Origin: Azohydromonas lata NBRC 102462
GTDB taxonomy: Bacteria; Pseudomonadota; Gammaproteobacteria; Burkholderiales; Burkholderiaceae_C
Direction of reading: 5' to 3'
Length of the DNA: 15,247 nucleotides
Assembly: GCA_945878385.1 (NCBI GenBank)
Contig: CAMCTE010000043.1
Location: forward strand, 1-15,247
Notes under the pieces: generated by a model
Told to the model about the DNA's origin: nothing
What the model saw: only the letters and a program-made list of their open reading frames with translations
The model's database searches: none
Translations under genes and position numbers: made by a program
Shown here: piece by piece, positions 6,723 through 12,512 of the stretch
Position numbering within the stretch: the first letter of the stretch is position 1
How the letters are laid out: each line of letters starts with the position of its first letter

Positions 6723-8333
6723 TCAGGCCTTCATCAGATTCTGACAAGTCTGCCGTTGGCCGTCTGCGGCCGGCACACCTGCGCACACACCGGTGAGCTG
6801 CTGCTGCAGCCGCTGCAGCACGGCGGCCTGCGCCGGCCCCTTGTTCCATTCCTTGAGCTTGGCGGCCACCCGCTGCAGCGAACGCGCACTGCGCTCGTGG
6901 AAGGAAGCGTTGTCTTGCGCGGCTTCCTTGAAGAGCTGTGCGGCCACCGCCTCGATGCGCGCCGCATCTTGTGGGGCCAGGTCCACCAAGGCGTTGAAGT
7001 AACCCGCGCCCCATTGCAGCCGTGTGGCCGGGCCCACGCTCTTGTCGAAAGACTCCTGGTACCACTTGAGCGCGTCGGCCGTGCGGCCCTGCTTGCGGGC
7101 GTTCGAGCCCAACTGGCTCATCAGGTAGTAGGGCGAATGGCTGCGCGCCAAGTTCGTCTTGAGCAGCGCATCGCTGTCTTCCCAAAGCCCCGCCTGGCCC
7201 AACAGGTAGGCGGTGGAGGTGATCACGGCCTGGCGCTCGTAGCCGTCGGTGATCTCGCGGTCCATGCGCTGCGCGTGTTCGCGGGCGGCTTGCGTCAAGG
7301 CCTCCGAGATGCGGGGCTTGAGCGTGTCCTTGCCCTGGCCCAAACGTGCCAGCGCGATGCGCTCGATGACCACCTGCGTGCGGTCGCCGCGTGAAAGCGA
7401 AGCATCGGTCTGCACGCGCACCAGTGCGGTGTCCATGCGTTGCACCAGGGCTGCACGGTCGGGCGAACCGTCTTCACTGAGTACCTGCACCATCTTGGCG
7501 CCGCCGCCGGTCAGCACATCCAGATGCAGCTTGGTGGCCGCCGGGTCGGACAGCACGCCGTGCACCAATTCGCGCAGCATGGCGTCGGGCTTGATGCCCT
7601 TGCCGTCGTCGCTGGCAGCCAGGGCCTTGAGCCACAGGCGCATGGCCATTTCCGCGTGAACCTTCACCGCCCCTGCAGCGGCCCCCGCTGACGAGCCCTG
7701 CGGCACCTTGGCGGCCAACTCGGCCAGCAGGTGCGGGCGGTCGGCCGGGCCCACCAGCTGCGATTCATCCGTTTCCCAGGAGTAGTAGGCCAAGGTGCGC
7801 CACTCATTGGTGCTCAGGGCCTTGCCGCTGCGCGCATCGGCCAGCACCTGCTGGATGGGCCGCCCGCCGGACAGGCCCGATCGCAGCACCGCCATCACCT
7901 GTTGCGCATCGGCCTCGCCGGGCAGGCGGGTAATTTCCGCGCCCTGGGGGTTCATCAGGATGACGGTGGGGTAGCCGCGCACTTTGAAGCGGGCACCCAG
8001 CTTCTGCGCGCCCGGGCGGTCGCCATCCACATGCACGGCCACGAAATCGCGCGCCTGAATGGCGAAATCCTGCGTGTTGAAGAAGGTGGCCTTCAATTGG
8101 TTGCAGGGCGGGCACCAGGTGGCTCCCCAGTACAGCAGCACCGGCTTGTTCTGGGCCTTGGCCTGGGCGAAGGCGCGGTCGATGTCCGCCTCCTGCCCCG
8201 CCGCCAACCAGGTGATGTTCTTGGAGGGCGGGTTGATGGGCGGCGTGGGCGGTGTGTTGGCTTGCGCCGTTAAGGTGGCACCGGCCAGCAGCAAAGCGGC
8301 CCCAAGGGCGCGCAGGGGGAAGGTGTGCGTCAT
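6723..8333 (-). CDS. Exported thioredoxin-fold protein with long helical C-terminal region
   Basis: A 536-residue protein. The start MTHTFPLRALGAALLLAGATLTAQA is a good Sec signal peptide, so I choose the ATG at 8333 over the longer open frame up to 8441. Residues ~40-150 form a thioredoxin-like domain: WGATWCPPC with Cys74 and Cys77, then VAVHVDGD, and the cis-Pro loop GYPT (Pro122). The remaining ~380 residues are mostly helical, with TPR-like pieces (for example GRTADALKWYQESFDK), and the extreme C-terminus carries two more Cys (517 and 530). A periplasmic thiol-disulfide role is likely: reducing, oxidising or holding partner proteins. The partner is unknown, and the CPPC active site alone does not settle the direction of the reaction. 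It is convergent with the LOG gene and divergent from the pirin gene. I know of no gene name for this architecture. Confidence 0.82.
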   Translation of the reverse strand: MTHTFPLRALGAALLLAGATLTAQANTPPTPPINPPSKNITWLAAGQEADIDRAFAQAKAQNKPVLLYWGATWCPPCNQLKATFFNTQDFAIQARDFVAVHVDGDRPGAQKLGARFKVRGYPTVILMNPQGAEITRLPGEADAQQVMAVLRSGLSGGRPIQQVLADARSGKALSTNEWRTLAYYSWETDESQLVGPADRPHLLAELAAKVPQGSSAGAAAGAVKVHAEMAMRLWLKALAASDDGKGIKPDAMLRELVHGVLSDPAATKLHLDVLTGGGAKMVQVLSEDGSPDRAALVQRMDTALVRVQTDASLSRGDRTQVVIERIALARLGQGKDTLKPRISEALTQAAREHAQRMDREITDGYERQAVITSTAYLLGQAGLWEDSDALLKTNLARSHSPYYLMSQLGSNARKQGRTADALKWYQESFDKSVGPATRLQWGAGYFNALVDLAPQDAARIEAVAAQLFKEAAQDNASFHERSARSLQRVAAKLKEWNKGPAQAAVLQRLQQQLTGVCAGVPAADGQRQTCQNLMKA

Positions 8334-8401
8334 GCCCGCAAGAATGCCACAGCCGAACGGGCCATGCGAACCCTTTGAAAGCAGTCCCGCCGCGCTGCGC
8401 C

Positions 8402-8413
8402 TACAGTTCTGCC
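8402..8413 (+). promoter_or_regulatory. Candidate -10 element for a leaderless pirin message
   Basis: TACAGT (8402-8407) matches four of six -10 consensus bases, and six bases separate it from the ATG at 8414, so +1 would fall on the A of the start codon. No Shine-Dalgarno is present between them. The nearest -35-like hexamer, TTGAAA at 8375-8380, is 21 bases away, longer than the usual 16-18, so the -35 is unsure. Confidence 0.4.
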
Positions 8414-9289
8414 ATGGACACGAACACCCTGCAGCGCCCACGCGCCATCGAGGCCCTGGTGGCCGGCACCCCCACCTCCGACGGCGCGGGCGTCAAGCTC
8501 AGCCGCGTGCTCACCCAGCAGTGGCAGCGCCGGCTGGACCCCTTCCTGATGCTGGACCACTTCGGCAGCGATTCGCCCGACGACTACATCGCGGGCTTCC
8601 CCGACCACCCGCACCGCGGTTTCGAAACCGTGACCATCATGCTGCAGGGCCGCATGCGCCACCGCGACAGCGGCGGGCACGAGGGTCTGATCACCGACGG
8701 TGGCGTGCAGTGGATGACTGCGGCCAGCGGGCTGATCCACAGCGAAACGCCGGAGCAGTCCGAGGGGCGCATGGACGGGTTCCAGCTGTGGCTGAACCTG
8801 CACAGCAGCGACAAGATGGGACCCATCGGCTACCGCGACATCCAAGACACCGAAATTCCCCGCTGGCAGGGTGAAGGCGCCTCGGTTCGCGTGATCGCCG
8901 GGCAATGCCACGGCGTTCAGGGCGCCATGCAGCGCCCCAAGACCGAGCCGGTGGTGCTGGACATCACGCTGCAGCCCCAGGTGCGCTTCGAACAGGCGCT
9001 GCCCTCTGCGATGAATGCCTTCCTGTACCTGCACACCGGCAGCGTGGTGGTACAGGGCAAGGAAGCGCGGGCGCGGCAGATGGCGGTGCTGACCAACCCC
9101 GCCGACAGTGACGGCCTGGCGCTGAGCGCCGGGGCGCAGGGCGCGCGCCTGCTGCTGATCGCCGGTGTACCGCTGAAGGAGCCGATCGCGCAGTACGGGC
9201 CCTTCGTGATGAACAGCCGCGAGGAACTGATGCAGGCCGTGGAGGATTACCAGGCTGGGCGTTTGGGGACCATCAGCACAACAGCCTAG
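8414..9289 (+). CDS. Pirin-family bicupin protein
   Basis: A 291-residue cytosolic protein with the pirin signature GFPDHPHRGFETVT and a second metal-site segment GLIHSE. His65, His67, His109 and Glu111 align with the iron ligands His56, His58, His101 and Glu103 of human pirin, so the N-terminal cupin should bind metal. The C-terminal cupin (from about residue 170, with PVVLDITLQPQ and LYLHTGSVVVQGKEA) closes the two-domain fold. Some bacterial pirins act as quercetin dioxygenases or modulate central metabolism, but the family's substrate is generally uncertain and I cannot assign one here. The ATG at 8414 fits the family N-terminus; the open frame upstream to 8252 overlaps the divergent gene's signal peptide and is rejected. 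A receiver-domain gene follows 17 bases later on the same strand. Confidence 0.92.
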   Translation: MDTNTLQRPRAIEALVAGTPTSDGAGVKLSRVLTQQWQRRLDPFLMLDHFGSDSPDDYIAGFPDHPHRGFETVTIMLQGRMRHRDSGGHEGLITDGGVQWMTAASGLIHSETPEQSEGRMDGFQLWLNLHSSDKMGPIGYRDIQDTEIPRWQGEGASVRVIAGQCHGVQGAMQRPKTEPVVLDITLQPQVRFEQALPSAMNAFLYLHTGSVVVQGKEARARQMAVLTNPADSDGLALSAGAQGARLLLIAGVPLKEPIAQYGPFVMNSREELMQAVEDYQAGRLGTISTTA

Positions 9290-9294
9290 ATGCC

Positions 9295-9306
9295 GATACT
9301 GGGGGA
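9295..9306 (+). promoter_or_regulatory. Candidate -10 element before the receiver-domain gene
   Basis: GATACT (9295-9300) matches four of six -10 consensus bases, including the conserved A at position 2 and T at position 6, and ends six bases before the ATG at 9307. The intervening GGGGGA touches the ATG and is too close to act as a normal Shine-Dalgarno. This suggests a separate, possibly leaderless transcript rather than simple read-through from the pirin gene. The evidence is positional only. Confidence 0.35.
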
Positions 9307-9705
9307 ATGAACCACACTCCCCAAGCGAGACCGCGCGTGCTGTGCATCGACGACAGCCTGCTGATCCGCAAGACGATTGCCATGACCCTGGGCGCAGGGG
9401 TGGAACTGCTGAGCGCGGCCACCGCGCGCGAGGGGCTGGTGATGGCCGACCAGCAGCAACCGCTGTTGATCATCACCGACATCCACATGCCGGGCATGGA
9501 CGGCTTCGAGATGCTGGCTGAACTCAAGGCCAACCCGCGCACGGCCCACATCCCCGTGGTGGCGCTGACCTCGGCTTCGGGCGTGGCGCAGAAGGAGCGG
9601 GGCCTGCAGGCGGGCTTCGTGGAATACGTGCCCAAGACGGCCGACCTCAGCGCGCTGATGCGCCTGGTGGCGCACTACTCGCGCGCGGCGGCTTCAGCCG
9701 GGTGA
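9307..9705 (+). CDS. Stand-alone response-regulator receiver domain (CheY-like)
   Basis: A 132-residue protein that is a single receiver domain with no output domain. The acidic pair is Asp15-Asp16 (VLCIDDS), the phosphoacceptor is Asp58 (IITDIHMPGMDG), the switch Thr is Thr88 (VVALTSAS) and the conserved Lys is Lys110 in the strand VEYVPK. The residue after the Lys is Thr instead of the usual Pro, a small departure. Such proteins work by binding partners when phosphorylated, in chemotaxis, motility or phosphorelays. No histidine kinase or chemotaxis gene is in the window, so it is an orphan here and its partner is unknown. The stop TGA lies within the loop of a GC-rich hairpin, and the downstream gene is convergent. 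Confidence 0.9.
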   Translation: MNHTPQARPRVLCIDDSLLIRKTIAMTLGAGVELLSAATAREGLVMADQQQPLLIITDIHMPGMDGFEMLAELKANPRTAHIPVVALTSASGVAQKERGLQAGFVEYVPKTADLSALMRLVAHYSRAAASAG

Positions 9706-9712
9706 ACCCGGC
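9697..9712. terminator. GC-rich hairpin at a convergent gene junction
   Basis: GCCGGG (9697-9702) and CCCGGC (9707-9712) form a perfect 6-bp stem around the tetraloop TGAA, which contains the stop codon of the receiver gene. The convergent NnrU-family gene ends 5 bases beyond at 9718. It is placed to end or stabilise both transcripts, but there is no T tract on either strand, so intrinsic termination is not shown. Confidence 0.45.
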
Positions 9713-9717
9713 CCCGA

Positions 9718-10305
9718 TCAAGCCGCCCCGCCGAACGGCCGCACGCCGATGAGTGCCGCATGCGCCCAGAAGGCGAATGCGGCCCAGGCCACAGCACCAC
9801 CCACCACGCACAGCACCAGGGCCATGGGGCGCGTGGCCACTGCTGCAGGCGGCTGGGCACGGTCGCGCGCGCGGGCGGCGCGGAACACGAGCACCGCCCA
9901 CACCAGGAAGCCGCCGAACAGCAGCACATCGGCCAGATTGCCGTTGGACAGCAGGTGCGCCAGGGCCCAGGTTTTGACGGCCAGCGTCATGGGGTGGCCC
10001 AGGCGGGCCTTGATGGCATTGCCCGGCACATAAGCCGCAGCCAGCAGGACGAAGGCCAAAAGCGTGAGCAGCGAAGCGGCGTGGCGCATGCCCAGCGGTG
10101 GCACCCACAACACCACCGGTTCCAGCCGCGCGGCGCCGTAGCCCTTGATCAGCAGCACAAAGCCCAGCAGCGACACCACCGAATACACGCCCTTCCAGGC
10201 CAGAGGGCCGAAGCGGTCGATGAAGGCCTGGCGGGGGCCATTGGCAAAAACGCGCGCGCTGTGGATGCCCAGGAAGAGAACGAGGCCGAGGATGAGGAGG
10301 TTCAT
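9718..10305 (-). CDS. NnrU-family integral membrane protein
   Basis: A 195-residue polytopic protein with about five to six hydrophobic helices. Family marks are GIHSAR near the N-terminus (residues 14-19) and the HPMTLAVKTWALAHLLSNG segment in the middle, followed by the membrane helix DVLLFGGFLVWAVLVF. NnrU was first linked to nitric-oxide and nitrite reduction in denitrifiers, but homologues are widespread in proteobacteria without that context, and the fold resembles isoprenylcysteine-methyltransferase-like membrane proteins. No denitrification gene is nearby, so I do not assign that role. The ATG at 10305 lies 36 bases after the isomerase stop on the same strand, so the two are probably co-transcribed. 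No clear Shine-Dalgarno precedes the start. It is convergent with the receiver gene. Confidence 0.85.
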   Translation of the reverse strand: MNLLILGLVLFLGIHSARVFANGPRQAFIDRFGPLAWKGVYSVVSLLGFVLLIKGYGAARLEPVVLWVPPLGMRHAASLLTLLAFVLLAAAYVPGNAIKARLGHPMTLAVKTWALAHLLSNGNLADVLLFGGFLVWAVLVFRAARARDRAQPPAAVATRPMALVLCVVGGAVAWAAFAFWAHAALIGVRPFGGAA

Positions 10306-10341
10306 GTGGGGTTTGGAGTGATGGGCAGGCGCTGAAGAGGC

Positions 10342-11235
10342 CTACTTGGTCTGGGACGCGCTGAACACAAGGACATTGCTCACCGGCAGATGGGTCAGCC
10401 CGGTGAGCAGGTCCACACGCACCGGCACCGCGTTGAGCTTTTCAATCACATCCAGCCCAGAAATGACCGAGCCGAAGACCGCATAGCCCGGATCGGCCTC
10501 GCTTTTGTAGTCCAGCGCCGGGTTGTCAACGGTGTTGATATAGAACTGCGAAGTGGCCGAGTTCGGGTCGGACGTACGCGCCATGGCGATGGTGCCCTTG
10601 GTGTTGCGAAGCCCGTTCTTGGATTCCAGCACGATGGACGGCGAGGTGGGCGGCTTGATCACAGGGCCGGCCGTGTAGCCGCCGCCCTGAACCACGAAGT
10701 CCTTGACCACGCGGTGAAAGATGGTCAGGCGATAGAAGCCTGCATTCACATAGTCCAGAAAATTGTTGACGCTGACGGGCGCCAGCTGCGGGTCCAGCTT
10801 CACCGTGAAGCTGGACAGGGTGGTGGGGTTGGCGGTGTCCGCCCCCTGAAGCAGCATCGTCACTTCCGGCTCGGGCACCGTCACCTGCAGGCGCGCCAAT
10901 TCCAGCGAACCCGAGTTGTAGGCGCGGATGGTGAGGTTGCCCAGGGCCGTCACGCGGCAAGTGAAACGGCGGGTGAAGGCATCACCACCGGCGGCCTCCG
11001 TCACGGCGCCGCAGCCTGAATCCACCGTCACGCGCACGCCCTTGTCCAGTCCGGTACCCGCCACCGCCACCGACATCGTGCGGCCATAGGATACGGTGGT
11101 GGCGTTCATCGTGTTGACGAAGATGCCGCCGTTGTCAAAGCTGCCGCCCCCACCGCCGCCGCCACAGGCGGCCATGATGAAGGCAAGCGGCGCCAGCACA
11201 AGGCTGAGGCGAAGGGAGCGGAACGCGGTGGTCAT
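10342..11235 (-). CDS. Cyclophilin-type peptidyl-prolyl isomerase, predicted lipoprotein
   Basis: A 297-residue protein. The N-terminus MTTAFRSLRLSLVLAPLAFIMAAC is a lipoprotein signal with Cys24 as the lipidation site (lipobox MAAC), immediately followed by seven Gly. Residues ~35-130 look like a beta-rich, Ig-like domain containing Cys. The cyclophilin domain runs from about residue 130 to the end: NNFLDYVNAGFY, FHRVVKDFVVQGGG (with the catalytic Arg and Gln positions kept), TIAMARTSDPNSATSQFYIN, and YAVFGSVISGLDVIEKL. It should speed prolyl cis-trans isomerisation in the periplasm or at a membrane face. I choose the ATG at 11235 for the signal peptide; a TTG at 11253 would add six residues. 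The NnrU-family gene follows on the same strand. Upstream lie an inverted repeat and a 13-bp tandem array. Confidence 0.9.
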   Translation of the reverse strand: MTTAFRSLRLSLVLAPLAFIMAACGGGGGGGSFDNGGIFVNTMNATTVSYGRTMSVAVAGTGLDKGVRVTVDSGCGAVTEAAGGDAFTRRFTCRVTALGNLTIRAYNSGSLELARLQVTVPEPEVTMLLQGADTANPTTLSSFTVKLDPQLAPVSVNNFLDYVNAGFYRLTIFHRVVKDFVVQGGGYTAGPVIKPPTSPSIVLESKNGLRNTKGTIAMARTSDPNSATSQFYINTVDNPALDYKSEADPGYAVFGSVISGLDVIEKLNAVPVRVDLLTGLTHLPVSNVLVFSASQTK

Positions 11236-11268
11236 GGAGCGTGCGGCTGGCAAGGCATTGAAACAACC

Positions 11269-11283
11269 CCCGATCTTATCGGG
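11269..11283. promoter_or_regulatory. Perfect inverted repeat upstream of the isomerase gene
   Basis: CCCGAT (11269-11274) and ATCGGG (11278-11283) flank a 3-base centre, CTT. It lies 33-48 bases before the isomerase ATG. On the minus strand TAAGAT (11278-11273) within it is a weak -10 candidate, so the site may be an operator over the promoter or, if transcribed, a small hairpin. No matching -35 was found. Confidence 0.4.
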
Positions 11284-11352
11284 CAGGCCGTGCCAGTCGC
11301 CGATTGCACCCTCTAGCGGGGGGGCTGACTCAAGCCGTCATGAGGTTGGGCC

Positions 11353-11416
11353 GGCCCCGACTTGGGCCCTCGGAACAGGCCCTCGGAACAGGCCCCCCGA
11401 CAAGGCCCCCCGACGA
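11353..11416. repeat. 13-bp tandem repeat array
   Basis: Four contiguous 13-bp units run from 11365 to 11416: GGCCCTCGGAACA twice, exactly repeated, then GGCCCCCCGACAA and GGCCCCCCGACGA, which differ from each other at one base. A fifth, degenerate unit of 12 bases (GGCCCCGACTTG) precedes them at 11353-11364. The array fills the spacer between the ketopantoate-reductase-family stop (11422) and the isomerase promoter region. It lies outside any gene I accept. The AABB arrangement looks like two unit types each duplicated by slippage. Confidence 0.85.
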
Positions 11417-11421
11417 TGCCC

Positions 11422-12429
11422 CTACTGGGGATGAACCTTCAGGATGCCGCGCTGTTGCTGCAAGGTGTGATTGAGCAGGCTCACCGCCGCATGGATGGCG
11501 CTGATGGTGGGCGTGGCCACACCGGTGATGCGGCCCAGTTCCACCACGCTGCCCACCAGGGCATCCAGCTCCAGCGCGCGGCCATGCTCCACGTCCTGCA
11601 GCATGGAAGTCTTGTGCGCGCCCACGGCCTGCGCGCCGGCGATGCGCTGCTCCAGGCTCACCTTGAACTGAACGACCAGCTTTTCGCCGATGGCCTGTGC
11701 CTCGCGCATCATATTGGCGGCCAACTCACGCGAAGCGGGGTAGCTGCAGATGCCTTCCAGCGTGGCATGGGTGAGCGCACTGATGGGGTTGAAGCTGAGG
11801 TTGCCCCACAACTTCACCCAGATCTCGCTGCGGATGTCTTTGCTCACCGGGGCCTTGAAGCCCGACTCCATCATCGCCTTGCTCAGGGCCTCGATGCGCG
11901 GGCTGCGCGAACCATCGGGCTCACCCAATGTGAAGCGGTTGCCCTCGATCACCTTCACCAGGCCCGGCTCCACCAATTCGGCCGCGGGGTACACCACGCT
12001 GCCGATCACGCGCTCGGGTTCGATGTGCTGGGCCAACAAGCCGCCAGGGTCCACCGATTCCAACATGCGGCCCTCGTATTCGCCGCCCAGCTTGTGGAAG
12101 TACCACCAGGGCACGCCATTGATCATGGTCACGACCATGGTTTCGGGGCCGAACAGGGCGCGCAGGCCGGGCAGCAGGTCTTTGACCTGGTGGGCCTTCA
12201 CTGTGAGCAGCACCGCATCCTGCGGGCCGGCTTCGGCCATGTCCTGCACCGCGCGGGCGGTGGGGGCGTGCAGGGCGCCGCCGTCTTCAAGCACCAGGCG
12301 AAAGCCGTTGGCGCGGATGGCTTCGAGGTTGCGGTTGCGGGCGATGAAGGTGACGTCGTGGCCGGCGTGGGCCAGACGGGCACCCAAATAACCGCCGATG
12401 GCACCGGCTCCGACGATGGCGAATTTCAT
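11422..12429 (-). CDS. Ketopantoate reductase (PanE/ApbA) family oxidoreductase
   Basis: A 335-residue NADP-dependent dehydrogenase. The N-terminal Rossmann motif is GAGAIG at residues 7-12, then TVKAHQ (Lys78) and TMINGVPWW (Asn104). The C-terminal catalytic domain has IWVKLWGNLSFNPISAL (Lys206, Asn210 and Asn214) and the TSMLQDVEHGRALELDAL segment typical of the family. PanE reduces 2-dehydropantoate to pantoate for coenzyme A synthesis, but many paralogues act on other 2-oxo or 2-hydroxy acids. This one is somewhat longer than E. coli PanE (303) and sits downstream of a carboxylate transporter, so it may act on the imported compound; that is inference. The ATG at 12429 fits the Rossmann start; the longer open frame is rejected because it runs back into tctA. 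An intrinsic terminator separates it from tctA, and no good Shine-Dalgarno is seen. Confidence 0.9.
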   Translation of the reverse strand: MKFAIVGAGAIGGYLGARLAHAGHDVTFIARNRNLEAIRANGFRLVLEDGGALHAPTARAVQDMAEAGPQDAVLLTVKAHQVKDLLPGLRALFGPETMVVTMINGVPWWYFHKLGGEYEGRMLESVDPGGLLAQHIEPERVIGSVVYPAAELVEPGLVKVIEGNRFTLGEPDGSRSPRIEALSKAMMESGFKAPVSKDIRSEIWVKLWGNLSFNPISALTHATLEGICSYPASRELAANMMREAQAIGEKLVVQFKVSLEQRIAGAQAVGAHKTSMLQDVEHGRALELDALVGSVVELGRITGVATPTISAIHAAVSLLNHTLQQQRGILKVHPQ

Positions 12430-12461
12430 GAGATGTAAGGGAAGTGGTTGGGGGAGTCGTT

Positions 12462-12493
12462 CGAAATAGAAAGGGGCCGCTTGCAGCAGCCCC
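12462..12493 (-). terminator. Intrinsic terminator after tctA
   Basis: Read on the minus strand, GGGGCTGCT (12493-12485) pairs with AGCGGCCCC (12481-12473) over a GCA loop, giving nine pairs including one T-G wobble. It is followed at once by TTTCTATTTCG (12472-12462), an incomplete T tract. It lies 19 bases after the tctA stop. This is the best terminator in the window. It would end the tct message before the ketopantoate-reductase-family gene, or attenuate read-through into it. Confidence 0.85.
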
Positions 12494-12512
12494 CGCACAC
12501 TTCCATCAAGCT

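Noticed and set aside
8375..8380. TTGAAA as the -35 box of the pirin promoter
   Set aside because: The spacing to TACAGT is 21 bases, longer than usual; kept only as a remark.
8252..8413. Longer start for the pirin gene
   Set aside because: The extension is unlike the family and overlaps the divergent signal-peptide coding region; the ATG at 8414 matches the usual N-terminus.
9307..9705. Functional link between the receiver protein and the Tad pilus
   Set aside because: The genes are about 3.6 kb apart with unrelated genes between; no sequence evidence ties them together.
11362..12438. 358-codon plus-strand open frame opposite the ketopantoate-reductase-family gene
   Set aside because: It starts inside the 13-bp repeat array and is antisense to a gene with clear Rossmann and catalytic motifs.
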